From the NCBI GenBank assembly GCA_944381555.1, contig CALWLL010000010.1, positions 1 to 64,000 on the forward strand: a stretch of 64,000 bases of DNA. Reading direction: 5' to 3'. Below are positions 48,169-56,277 of this stretch, one piece after another. This stretch comes from an uncultured Agathobacter sp. Lineage in GTDB: Bacteria > Bacillota > Clostridia > Lachnospirales > Lachnospiraceae. Every line of letters begins with the position of its first letter. Position 1 is the first letter of the stretch. The translations under genes and the position numbers were made by a program. The notes under the pieces were generated by a model. It searched no databases, was not told the DNA's origin, and worked only from the letters and a program-made list of their open reading frames with translations.

Positions 48169-49098
48169 TTAGGCAAGCGCCTTTAAAACTGTATGAAGAC
48201 TCTCTGCGCCATCAATCGTATATACGGTCACTTCCTTACCAAGTGCTTTGGCTGTTTTCTTCACAAAACCGCTTAGGGTATTTCCCGGTCCGATTTCTAT
48301 AAATACTTCTGCTCCATCCTCTAAAAGACGGCTTACGGATTCTTCAAAATGAACACCATTTTGAATCTGCGCACACAGATTTGCCTTTAAATCAGACTCT
48401 CCGTCATAGTAATCACCCGTGACGTTTAATACGATTGGCATCTGCGGCTTTTCAAAAGGGATCTGTTCTAAATATCTGCCAAGTTTCTCTGCCGCAGGCG
48501 TCATATATTGGGTGTGGAATGGTCCGCTTACATTTAAACGGATACTGCGTTTCATTCCCATTTCTTTTAGAATACCCTCTGTTTCTGCAACAGCCGCTTC
48601 ATCACCACAGATAACATATTGGCCCGGACAGTTGTAGTTTACGAGGTTTACAAAGCCTTTTTCGGCTTTCCGGCACGCTTCCTCCACTTGAGCAGAACTC
48701 ATGCCCAAAATAGCGCTCATACTGCATTCCTTACCTTTTGCCGCTTCTGCCATAGCTCTTCCGCGAAATGTTGTAATATCCACATAACTTTTGGCATCCA
48801 TCACGCCTGCTGCATGAAGCGCTCCATATTCACCCAGACTAAGGCCTGCTGCGGCATCCGGAACAATGCCATTATCTTTTAGCACAGCAGTAACACCTGC
48901 CGCAAAGGCTGCCATACAAGGCTGCGTATTTTCTGTTTCAGATAATACCGAAAGCTCCCCCTCATGCATAATATCTTTGTATTCTTTACTTAAAACGGTG
49001 TCTACCGTATCTTTATATTTTGGATATGCCTCATAGAGATCTTTTCCCATACCTGCTTTCTGGCTTCCCTGTCCAGCATATAAGAAGACTTTTTTCAT
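48169..49098 (-). CDS. fabD: Malonyl-CoA:ACP transacylase
   Basis: A 309-residue transferase that loads malonyl groups on ACP. The nucleophile Ser87 lies in GLSLGEYGAL, and the His is in SGPFHTQYM. It starts FLYAGQGSQKAGMG, which is the family opening. It lies between fabK and fabG. Confidence 0.96.
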   Translation of the reverse strand: MKKVFLYAGQGSQKAGMGKDLYEAYPKYKDTVDTVLSKEYKDIMHEGELSVLSETENTQPCMAAFAAGVTAVLKDNGIVPDAAAGLSLGEYGALHAAGVMDAKSYVDITTFRGRAMAEAAKGKECSMSAILGMSSAQVEEACRKAEKGFVNLVNYNCPGQYVICGDEAAVAETEGILKEMGMKRSIRLNVSGPFHTQYMTPAAEKLGRYLEQIPFEKPQMPIVLNVTGDYYDGESDLKANLCAQIQNGVHFEESVSRLLEDGAEVFIEIGPGNTLSGFVKKTAKALGKEVTVYTIDGAESLHTVLKALA

Positions 49099-49138
49099 AC
49101 TTTATCCCTTTCATTTTCAGGCAAATTTGTAACCTGAA

Positions 49139-50068
49139 TTATCTCTGCGCAAGATTCTTTACGGTGTCTGTATAGCCTTTATACATTTCTTCAAAAATTG
49201 CACGGATTGGTTTGATTTCATTTAACTGTCCCGCAACCTGACCTGCCATAAGGGAGCCGTTTTTTACATCTCCCTCGAATACTGCACGTCTTAGGGAACC
49301 AAGCGTATATTTTTCTAATTCCATCTTATCTGCACCGAGTTTTTCCTGTTTTACATACTCTCTTGCCATGTTGTTTTTTAGGATTCTGACCGGAGTTCCG
49401 GCAATACGTCCTGTTACGATGGTTGCATTATCTTTGGCCTTTAATACGGCTTCCTTATATGCTTCGTGAATCGGACATTCTTCTGCTACAAGAAGACATG
49501 TTCCAAGCTGTACGCCGCAAGCTCCAAGCGCAAATGCCGCAGCAAGCTGTCTGCCGTCTGCGATTCCCCCCGCCGCAACAACCGGAATGGATACGGCATC
49601 TGCTATCTGCGGAACTAAAGTCATGGTCGTCATTTCACCTACATGACCGCCGCTTTCTGTCCCTTCTGCGATAACTGCATCAACGCCTAAACTTTCCATT
49701 TTCTTAGCAAGGGCTACTGCGGAAACTACCGGCATGATAATCATGTTGGCTTCTTTCCACATGGCAATATATTTTGCGGGACTGCCTGCTCCGGTTGTAA
49801 CGATTTTTACACCTTCGTCTACAATTACCTGCGCCATAGCATCTACTTCCGGATTCATCAGCATTAAGTTTACGCCAAATGGTTTGTCTGTTAACTTCTT
49901 GCAGACTCTAATGTTTTCCCGAAGCATTTCGGCGTTCATTCCGCCCGCACCAATCAGACCAAGTCCTCCTGCATTAGAAACCGCTGCCGTGAACTCACCT
50001 GTGGCAATATTTGCCATACCTCCCTGGATAAATGGGTATTCCGTGTGTAATAATTCATTGATTCTCAT
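49139..50068 (-). CDS. fabK: Enoyl-ACP reductase II (FMN type)
   Basis: A 309-residue FMN-dependent reductase, the TIM-barrel enoyl reductase found in streptococci and Clostridia instead of FabI. It has IQGGMANIATGEFTAAVSNAGGLGLIGAGGM, the VIAEGTESGGHVG segment and VAAGGIADGRQLAAAFALGA for flavin phosphate binding. Cells relying on FabK resist triclosan. It lies between fabH and fabD. Confidence 0.95.
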   Translation of the reverse strand: MRINELLHTEYPFIQGGMANIATGEFTAAVSNAGGLGLIGAGGMNAEMLRENIRVCKKLTDKPFGVNLMLMNPEVDAMAQVIVDEGVKIVTTGAGSPAKYIAMWKEANMIIMPVVSAVALAKKMESLGVDAVIAEGTESGGHVGEMTTMTLVPQIADAVSIPVVAAGGIADGRQLAAAFALGACGVQLGTCLLVAEECPIHEAYKEAVLKAKDNATIVTGRIAGTPVRILKNNMAREYVKQEKLGADKMELEKYTLGSLRRAVFEGDVKNGSLMAGQVAGQLNEIKPIRAIFEEMYKGYTDTVKNLAQR

Positions 50069-50116
50069 ATTCTTTCCCTCTTTTTGCCGTCGATACGTTC
50101 CGTTTTTATGCCAACT

Positions 50117-51064
50117 CTATATCGTAATCAGCGCACTTGACCATGTAAGGCCGGCGCCAAATCCAACCAGTACTATCTTCATACCTTCCTGTAAAAGCCC
50201 TTCCTCACGCATCTCATCCAATGCGATTGGAATGCTTGCACCTGATGTATTGGCATAATTTTCAATATTCATATAAAATTTCTGCTCATGTCCCGGATAC
50301 TTTTTCATGACATGTTCGATGATTCGCTTATTCGCCTGATGGCAGACCACATAATCCACATCCTCAATCGTAATTTCGCCATCTGTTAAAATGGTATCCA
50401 AACCTTGTTTTAATACCCGGACAGCAAACTTAAAGACATCCTGCCCTTCCATTCTAAGCTTCATTTCTTCCTGTCCTGCGCCTTTACAATACAGCACATC
50501 CTTATTTCCATCGGACCATGCCCTGTGCGCATACAAACTGTCATCTAAACGAAGAACTGCCGCACCTGCGCCATCTCCGAACAAAATGCAGCTCGAACGT
50601 TCTGTAAAGTCAAGTACACGGGACAACTGCTCGCTGCCGATTAGAAGCGCATATTTTCCCTCTTGTGCCATAAGCAGACTTCTGCACACCTCAAGTCCAT
50701 ATAAAAAACCGCTGCAGGCCGCACCTATATCAAAAGACATCGTATCCTGCGAAAGTCCAAGCGCCTGCTGCACCAGACATGCCGTAGACGGAAAGCTGTA
50801 TTCCGAAGTAACACTTGCCACAACTACAACTTTTATATCTTCCGGCTTAATTCCTTCTTTTTGTATTGCTTCTTTTAGAGCTTTTTGTGCTGCTTCCACA
50901 GCCAATGTGGTACAGGTCTCTTCCTCGCAGATATGTCTTTGACAGATTCCCGTACGCGTTACAATCCACTCATGGGATGTATCTACAATTTTGCTCATGT
51001 CGTCATTGGTTACGATTTTCTTCGGAACCGCACGACCGGTTGCAACGATGTGTATTCCCTTCAT
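50117..51064 (-). CDS. fabH: 3-oxoacyl-ACP synthase III
   Basis: A 315-residue enzyme that starts fatty-acid synthesis by joining acyl-CoA and malonyl-ACP. The catalytic Cys117 lies in DIGAACSGF, with the His and Asn in CHQANKRIIE and NIENYANTSGASIP. It lies between accA and fabK. Its primer choice (acetyl or branched) cannot be read here. Confidence 0.96.
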   Translation of the reverse strand: MKGIHIVATGRAVPKKIVTNDDMSKIVDTSHEWIVTRTGICQRHICEEETCTTLAVEAAQKALKEAIQKEGIKPEDIKVVVVASVTSEYSFPSTACLVQQALGLSQDTMSFDIGAACSGFLYGLEVCRSLLMAQEGKYALLIGSEQLSRVLDFTERSSCILFGDGAGAAVLRLDDSLYAHRAWSDGNKDVLYCKGAGQEEMKLRMEGQDVFKFAVRVLKQGLDTILTDGEITIEDVDYVVCHQANKRIIEHVMKKYPGHEQKFYMNIENYANTSGASIPIALDEMREEGLLQEGMKIVLVGFGAGLTWSSALITI

Positions 51065-51076
51065 TCAAACCTCACT

Positions 51077-51874
51077 TCACAAAGAAGGTGCATATTCCCC
51101 TTCTATATGTCTGTATTTTCTATAACGCTCTGCAACAAGCGCCTGCTCACTAAGACGGCTTAACCTTGCAAGCTCTGCAAAGAGCATTTTTCTCATGGCG
51201 GAAAGCGTCTGCTTACCTTCCGGAATGATTCCGTCTATCAATCCGTACTCTAACAGCTCTCCTGCCGTAATTTTCATAATGTCACAGGCTTCTGCCGCAC
51301 GTTTTGCATCCTTCCACACAATCGCCGCAAAGCCTTCAGGAGAAAGTATCGAATAGACTGCATTTTCCAGCATCCAAACGCTGTCGCCCGCACTGATTGC
51401 AAGCGCGCCTCCGCTGCTTCCCTCTCCCGTAATAATGGTGATGACCGGAACTTTCAGGGTGATGGTCTTTGCAATACTTTCGGCAATTGCAACACTCTGT
51501 CCGTTCGTTTCCGCCTCAATCCCCGGATATGCCCCCGGTGTATCTACGAAGGTAATAACCGGACGCTTAAATTTTTCTGCCTGTTTCATAAGGCGCACTG
51601 CTTTCCGGTATCCTTCCGGTGACGTCATACCAAAATTGTATTTTATATTATCTTCTGTTGTCCGACCCTTTCTGTGTCCGATAACCGTAACCGGCATTCC
51701 CCGAAACAGTGCGATTCCGCCAAGAATACTTGCGTCCTCTGCTCCAAGCCGGTCCCCCTTTAATTCCATAAAATCATCAAAGAGCGCCTCTATATAGTCG
51801 CTTACTGTTGGTCTGTTCTTCATACGCGCAATCTGCACTCTGTCATAAGGAGTAAGCACTTTATTTTCTTCCAT
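51077..51874 (-). CDS. accA: Acetyl-CoA carboxylase carboxyltransferase alpha subunit
   Basis: A 265-residue subunit that forms the carboxyltransferase with AccD. It has DFMELKGDRLGAEDASILGG, PVTVIGHRKGR, and TFVDTPGAYPGIEAE with GEGSSGGALAI for CoA and oxyanion binding. It is a little shorter than the E. coli form. It follows accD closely, so the two subunits are made together. Confidence 0.95.
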   Translation of the reverse strand: MEENKVLTPYDRVQIARMKNRPTVSDYIEALFDDFMELKGDRLGAEDASILGGIALFRGMPVTVIGHRKGRTTEDNIKYNFGMTSPEGYRKAVRLMKQAEKFKRPVITFVDTPGAYPGIEAETNGQSVAIAESIAKTITLKVPVITIITGEGSSGGALAISAGDSVWMLENAVYSILSPEGFAAIVWKDAKRAAEACDIMKITAGELLEYGLIDGIIPEGKQTLSAMRKMLFAELARLSRLSEQALVAERYRKYRHIEGEYAPSL

Positions 51875-51899
51875 TGCCTTTCTTCCTTCCTATGCAAGT

Positions 51900-52757
51900 T
51901 TACTTTACACTTTTCCCGCCGCTGTGGATACGAATTATTTTTGCGAGTATGCTCTTCATGTCCTGCCGCTTAACAACCATATCCAACATCCCATGCTCAA
52001 GTAAAAACTCGGCACGTTGGAATCCCTCCGGCAGTTCCTGTCCGATTGTCTGCTGAATGACACGCGGTCCCGCAAAGCAAATCAGCGCTTCCGGCTCTGC
52101 TATCATAATATCTCCAAGACTGGCAAAACTGGCGCTTACTCCGCCTGTCGTCGGATTCGTTAAAACAGATATAAATAATCCGCCTGTGTTCTTAAAGGTC
52201 TCGACTGCCGCAGCCGTCTTTGCCATCTGCATTAGCGAGAACAGCCCCTCCTGCATTCTTGCACCGCCGCTGGCGGAAAAAATTACAAGCGGCAGTTTCT
52301 TTCTTCTGGCTGTTTCTGCAAGGCGTGTAATACGTTCTCCCACAACTGTTCCCATGCTTCCCATCAGAAAGCTGCTGTCAAGCACACCGATTGCAACCTT
52401 TTCCCCTTCAATTTTACCAATTCCTGTTACTACTGCATCCTCTAAACCGGTTCTGTTTCTCATCAGTTCGAGTTTCTTGCGATATCCCGGAAACTTGATC
52501 GGATTTCTGGTTTTTAAGCCTGCATCCATTTCCCGGAAACTGTCTGTATCACAGATAAGCTCAATTCGCTCTCTTGCAGATACAGCATAGTAATGTCCGC
52601 ATTCGGGACATATGAACTTTTTCATGGCAAGTACCTGACGTGCCATTTTCTCCCGGCATTTCGGACATTCCATGATTTCTTCTTTTCCCGAGAAGCTGTC
52701 CCTCATTTTTTTTAAGGAATCTAACTTCTTACGTTTCAATAAAAAAACTTCACTCAT
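51900..52757 (-). CDS. accD: Acetyl-CoA carboxylase carboxyltransferase beta subunit
   Basis: A 285-residue subunit. The N-terminal zinc ribbon has Cys31, Cys34, Cys50 and Cys53 (CPKC..CPEC). The crotonase-like part has SASGGARMQEGLFSLMQMAKT and NPTTGGVSASFASLGD. It pairs with AccA to move carboxyl from biotin to acetyl-CoA. It lies between accC and accA. Confidence 0.96.
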   Translation of the reverse strand: MSEVFLLKRKKLDSLKKMRDSFSGKEEIMECPKCREKMARQVLAMKKFICPECGHYYAVSARERIELICDTDSFREMDAGLKTRNPIKFPGYRKKLELMRNRTGLEDAVVTGIGKIEGEKVAIGVLDSSFLMGSMGTVVGERITRLAETARRKKLPLVIFSASGGARMQEGLFSLMQMAKTAAAVETFKNTGGLFISVLTNPTTGGVSASFASLGDIMIAEPEALICFAGPRVIQQTIGQELPEGFQRAEFLLEHGMLDMVVKRQDMKSILAKIIRIHSGGKSVK

Positions 52758-52763
52758 AAATAT

Positions 52764-54113
52764 TTACGCGCTTCCTTTTTTCTGCCATTCCCTAATGGTG
52801 TCACTATGTTTATCCCAGAAGGATGTATCATAGCTTCCTTTGATAAAGTCTGTGTTATATGTGAGTAAATACATAAAATCTGCGTTGGTCTGCACCCCTT
52901 CAATGGTAAATTCCTCCAGGGCTCTTCTCATACGGCGAATGGCTTCTAGTCTGGTGCTTCCAGTCACAATAACCTTTGCTAACATGGAATCGTAAAACGG
53001 ACTGACTTCATATCCCGTATAAAGGTGGCTGTCCACGCGCACCCCTGCCCCCGCCGGAAAATGTAAAAAGGAAATCTTTCCAACACTCTCTGCATTGATC
53101 CGGCATTCGATGGCATGACCCTGTAACGAAATCTCGTCCTGCGTATGGCTCAACTTCATACCTGCTGCAATGCGTATCTGTTCTCTAACCAAATCGATTC
53201 CGGTAATCAGTTCCGTAACCGGGTGCTCTACCTGAATTCTTGTGTTCATTTCAATGAAGTAATAATTGTCATCATTATCCAACACAAATTCTATGGTTCC
53301 CGCACTGTAATATCCTGCCGCTTTGGCTGCCCTTACTGCAACTTCACCCATTTCTTCCCGCAGCTTTGGCTTTAATACCCATGATGGCGATTCTTCTAAT
53401 AACTTCTGGTTTCTTCTCTGGATGGAGCAATCGCGTTCTCCTAAATAAGTAACGTTACCGTGCTTATCTGCAAGAATCTGAAATTCGATATGGTGTGGAT
53501 TTACAATCAGTTTTTCCACATACATACTGTCATCCCCAAAGGCTGCCTTTGCCTCCGCTTTTGCCGTTTCAAAGGCTTGGGCTAATTCTTCCTTACTGTA
53601 TGCGCGGCGCATTCCCTTACCGCCTCCGCCTGCTGAGGCTTTGATAAGCACCGGATAACCAACTTCTTCTGCAACCTCAACTGCTTCTTCTATGGTGGCA
53701 ACTAACCCCTTTGAACCAGGTACCGTAGGTACTTTGCTTTGTCTCATCAGTTCTCTCGCAGCCTGTTTATCTCCCATTCTTTCGATAATATCCGCAGATG
53801 GTCCGATAAAAATGATTCCGTTTTGTTCACATTTTCTCGCAAAACCTGCATTCTCCGACAGAAAACCATATCCCGGATGAATCGCATCGCATCCCATTTT
53901 TTTTGCTGCTTCAATGATAGCCTCCTCTTTCAAATAGCTTTCACTGGCTTTTGCAGGTCCGATACAAATACTGTGTGTTGCCATCATAACCGGCAAAGAT
54001 TCTTCATCCGCCGTAGAATATACGATAACAGTTTCGATATCCATTTCCCTGCAGCATCGAATGATTCGAAGTGCGATTTCTCCTCTGTTTGCAATTAAAA
54101 TTCTTTTAAACAT
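52764..54113 (-). CDS. accC: Biotin carboxylase
   Basis: A 449-residue ATP-grasp enzyme that carboxylates the biotin on AccB. It has RILIANRGEIALRIIRCCRE, the ATP lid KASAGGGGKGMR, GERDCSIQRRNQKLLEE, and FIEMNTRIQVEHPVTE with the active-site residues. The length is typical. It lies between accB and accD. Confidence 0.97.
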   Translation of the reverse strand: MFKRILIANRGEIALRIIRCCREMDIETVIVYSTADEESLPVMMATHSICIGPAKASESYLKEEAIIEAAKKMGCDAIHPGYGFLSENAGFARKCEQNGIIFIGPSADIIERMGDKQAARELMRQSKVPTVPGSKGLVATIEEAVEVAEEVGYPVLIKASAGGGGKGMRRAYSKEELAQAFETAKAEAKAAFGDDSMYVEKLIVNPHHIEFQILADKHGNVTYLGERDCSIQRRNQKLLEESPSWVLKPKLREEMGEVAVRAAKAAGYYSAGTIEFVLDNDDNYYFIEMNTRIQVEHPVTELITGIDLVREQIRIAAGMKLSHTQDEISLQGHAIECRINAESVGKISFLHFPAGAGVRVDSHLYTGYEVSPFYDSMLAKVIVTGSTRLEAIRRMRRALEEFTIEGVQTNADFMYLLTYNTDFIKGSYDTSFWDKHSDTIREWQKKGSA

Positions 54114-54159
54114 ACTAATTTTCTAACCTTTTCATTGGAACTGCATAAGTCGTTTTCTT

Positions 54160-54597
54160 TTAGCTCAACCGAATGAGAATCTCGTTATATTCCACTAAAT
54201 TCCCATCCTCTGCTACAATTTCTTCTACGATTCCATCTTCTGTGGCTGTAATTTCGTTCATCAATTTCATAGCTTCAATAATCGCAACCACGTCGCCTTT
54301 TCTTACTTGCTGTCCAACTTCTACAAACGGCTTCTCTCCCGGCCCTGCGGCACGGTAGAAGGTTCCTACTAATGGTGCATTGATGGCTTTTGAAGATTTT
54401 GATGCAGCCTCCGGCGCCGGTGTGACAGTTTGTGGCGCAGCCGCATTGTTTTCCCTTCCTTTGAAAGTGGACGCCTGCTCAATTCCTGCGCCCGGCTTTT
54501 TCACGGAAAGCTTCACCCCTTCCATCTCAATACTTAACTCAGACAGTGTGGAGCCTTCAAATTTATCCATCAACTGATATACTTCGTTTATATTCAT
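54160..54597 (-). CDS. accB: Biotin carboxyl carrier protein of acetyl-CoA carboxylase
   Basis: A 145-residue carrier. An N-terminal part is followed by an Ala/Pro-rich linker (about 40-75) and the biotinyl domain with Lys111 in EAMKLMNEI, the biotin site. The APLVGTFYRAAGPGEKPFVEVGQ-type strand region is present (around 74-95). It lies between acpP and accC. Confidence 0.96.
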   Translation of the reverse strand: MNINEVYQLMDKFEGSTLSELSIEMEGVKLSVKKPGAGIEQASTFKGRENNAAAPQTVTPAPEAASKSSKAINAPLVGTFYRAAGPGEKPFVEVGQQVRKGDVVAIIEAMKLMNEITATEDGIVEEIVAEDGNLVEYNEILIRLS

Positions 54598-54633
54598 ACT
54601 AATGTGTTCCTTTCGGAAATGCTATTGCATATC

Positions 54634-54864
54634 TTACTGTGCAACGCTGTCAATGTAATTAACAATATCTGCAACTGTCACGAATTTCATAAGGTCTTCG
54701 TCTGAAATAGAGATATCAAACGCTTCTTCTAAAGCCATATTCAGTTCTACAGCGTCTAAGGAATCTGCTCCGAGATCATCTGCTAATTTTGCTTCCATAG
54801 TAACCTTTTCTTCATCACAGCTAATTGTTTCTACGATAATTTCTTTTACTTTTTCAAATGTCAT
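54634..54864 (-). CDS. acpP: Acyl carrier protein
   Basis: A 76-residue acidic four-helix carrier. Ser35 in GADSLDAVE takes the 4'-phosphopantetheine arm. It is the first gene of the fatty-acid operon, about 65 nt after the predicted start site, with two palindromes in that leader. This order differs from the fabH-first or fabT-first order of many Firmicutes. Confidence 0.97.
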   Translation of the reverse strand: MTFEKVKEIIVETISCDEEKVTMEAKLADDLGADSLDAVELNMALEEAFDISISDEDLMKFVTVADIVNYIDSVAQ

Positions 54865-54884
54865 TGTTCTTAACTCCTTTAAAC

Positions 54885-54924
54885 ATAGTTTTTAAAACTA
54901 TTTAGTTAAAATTATTTAACTAAA
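54885..54924 (-). promoter_or_regulatory. Two palindromic operators ahead of acpP, probable FabT-like sites
   Basis: TTTAGTTAAA and TTTAACTAAA (54901-54910 / 54915-54924) are exact inverted copies with a 4-nt spacer. Next to it ATAGTTTT and AAAACTAT (54885-54892 / 54894-54901) form a second palindrome sharing one base. Both lie just after the predicted transcription start, a position suited to repression. The MarR-type regulator at the operon end is the natural candidate ligand. Confidence 0.7.
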
Positions 54925-54934
54925 TACATTGAGC

Positions 54935-54963
54935 ATTATACTTATGGGGCAGAATCATGTCAA
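54935..54963 (-). promoter_or_regulatory. Consensus sigma-A promoter of the fatty-acid operon
   Basis: On the minus strand TTGACA (54958-54963), a 17-nt spacer and TATAAT (54935-54940), a perfect match to the consensus. The predicted start site is near 54928. Confidence 0.9.
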
Positions 54964-55072
54964 TGAAAAAATTGTGAACTTTTTGTAACAACAAAACGCA
55001 AAAAATAAAGAAGCGACTTTCTTATAAAAGTTACTTCTTCTAAGCCTTGGTATTCTGATTAAGAAATTTTTA

Positions 55073-55152
55073 CTATGACAAATTCGTGGATTTTTTTGTT
55101 GAATTTTCAAAGAATATGTCATATTATTTTATGTCTATTCTGTTATATAATT
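55073..55152 (+). repeat. Duplicated upstream module, copy 1
   Basis: An 80-nt AT-rich stretch starting CTATGACA and ending TTATATAATT. It aligns without gaps with 57570-57649 (about 59 of 80 identical by hand count). Each copy lies ahead of a small exported product on the plus strand. It probably carries a shared promoter with TATAAT near its end. Confidence 0.6.
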
Positions 55153-55201
55153 TATTAAAAAATACAAGGAGTGTAATTTTGTTATAAAAAAACGCAATAT
55201 A

Positions 55202-55813
55202 TTGACATTACTGTTCGCATTTATCTTATCTGTCAGTGTACTATTAACCGGATGTGAGCATGATGCAGACGACGGCAATGCTAAGGAAGAAAATATTTTC
55301 CCGGGAGTCTGGGCAGCAACCTATGACCTAAGAGAGCTTTTATTCGTAATGGACGATTCTCTTGCCGAAAATAAAGATTGTTTCCCAAAAGAGATGAATA
55401 TCATATACATTTTGGAGTTTGATGAAACAGAAGTAAAAATGTATCTTGATGAGGGATGTATGGATCAATTTGTAGAAACCTATAAAGAATCCCTCTCTCT
55501 TATAGCAGATAAAGCTTTGGAAAGTATTGCCAGTGAAGAGGGTGTAACTGTAGACACTTTATTGAATAATTTAGAATATACTCACGAACAGTACATTGAC
55601 GCATTTCTATCCGAGCTTGATTTTGATTCTCTAATAAATAGTATTTCAGAGAGCTTAGAAATAGATCTTGCAGGAAAATATGAATATGATGATGATACCA
55701 TTACTTTTATTTATGATAATGGTGATGAAGAAACATTAACGTATTCAAAAACAGACAAAGTAATCATAATGCCATTGCTTGAAACAGAAGAATTAGAATT
55801 TAAAAAAGAATAA
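55202..55813 (+). CDS. Hypothetical lipoprotein with abnormal start
   Basis: A 203-residue acidic lipoprotein of unknown function. The lipobox is LLTGC. The rest is rich in Asp and Glu (e.g. DFDSLINSIS and KYEYDDDTI) and ends KKE. The only usable in-frame start is TTG at 55202, which leaves no charged n-region and no RBS. A good AAGGAG site (55166-55171) lies 7 nt before a TTG in another frame that hits a stop at once; in the gene's own frame the codons after it read GTT ATA AAA AAA CGC. One extra base near 55182-55184 would restore a normal signal peptide. It may be a frameshifted or non-AUG-started gene. Confidence 0.6.
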   Translation: MTLLFAFILSVSVLLTGCEHDADDGNAKEENIFPGVWAATYDLRELLFVMDDSLAENKDCFPKEMNIIYILEFDETEVKMYLDEGCMDQFVETYKESLSLIADKALESIASEEGVTVDTLLNNLEYTHEQYIDAFLSELDFDSLINSISESLEIDLAGKYEYDDDTITFIYDNGDEETLTYSKTDKVIIMPLLETEELEFKKE

Positions 55814-55832
55814 TGGAGAAAAAATCGGCAAA

Positions 55833-55858
55833 CCACTATCCGTCTGCCATATAAGTGG
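55833..55858 (+). other. Weak stem-loop after the lipoprotein gene, at the IS remnant edge
   Basis: CCACT and AGTGG (55833-55837 / 55854-55858) enclose a 16-nt loop, followed by GGGAAAGTTTTT. It might be a terminator or part of the IS256 end. I cannot separate these. Confidence 0.3.
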
Positions 55859-55859
55859 G

Positions 55860-56275
55860 GGAAAGTTTTTCTGTAAATTGATATCTATATTAGGTCTTCT
55901 ATGATAAAATATTAAATCATAGGAGGCCTTTTATTATGGCAAGAGAAAAGAAACCTGTACCCAAAGTACAAATGACAGAAGGAAAACGTAACATCATCCA
56001 CCAGCTTCTTCAGGAGTATGACATTGAAACCGCTGAAGATATCCAGGAAGCTCTCAAGGATCTGCTTGGTGGCACAATTAAGGAAATGATGGAAGCAGAA
56101 ATGGATGCGCATCTTGGCTATGGCAAATCTGAACGCTCAGACAGTGACGATTACCGTAATGGTTATAAGCCCAAGAGGGTTAATAGTAGCTATGGTGCTA
56201 TGGAAATCAGTGTTCCCCAAGATCGTAAGTCTACTTTTGAACCACAAGTTGTGAAGAAGCGGCAAAAGGATATAT
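55860..56275 (+). mobile_element. IS256-family remnant (5' part only)
   Basis: This is the left part of an IS256-type element: a short leader with an RBS (ATAGGAGG) and the start of the transposase. The 3' part is missing; the break is near 56275 where the sequence changes to that of the DNRLRE-like gene on the other strand. The exact left end was not fixed. Confidence 0.7.
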
Positions 56276-56277
56276 AA
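55936..56277 (+). pseudogene. Truncated IS256-family transposase
   Basis: About 113 codons of a mutator-type transposase of roughly 400. Typical N-terminal features are ALKDLLGGTIKEMMEAEMDAHLGY and DDYRNGYKPKRV, ending FEPQVVKKRQKDI where the family goes on. The DDE catalytic part is lost, so it cannot be active. The open frame ends in DNA of the neighbouring gene. It has a good RBS. Confidence 0.85.

Larger units (their letters stand above)
54865..55201. other. 337-nt intergenic region between acpP and the lipoprotein gene
   Basis: No gene is supported. It holds the acpP promoter and palindromic operators (54885-54963) and, from 55073, a module of 80 nt repeated ahead of the small peptide gene at 57570-57649. 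A partial hairpin-like sequence with GAAG..CTTC arms lies near 55009-55040, without a clear role. Confidence 0.75.

Noticed and set aside
55890-55920. CTATGAT..ATCATAG palindrome as a fifth copy of the dispersed element
   Set aside because: It lacks the GGAAAG part and belongs to the leader of the IS256 transposase.
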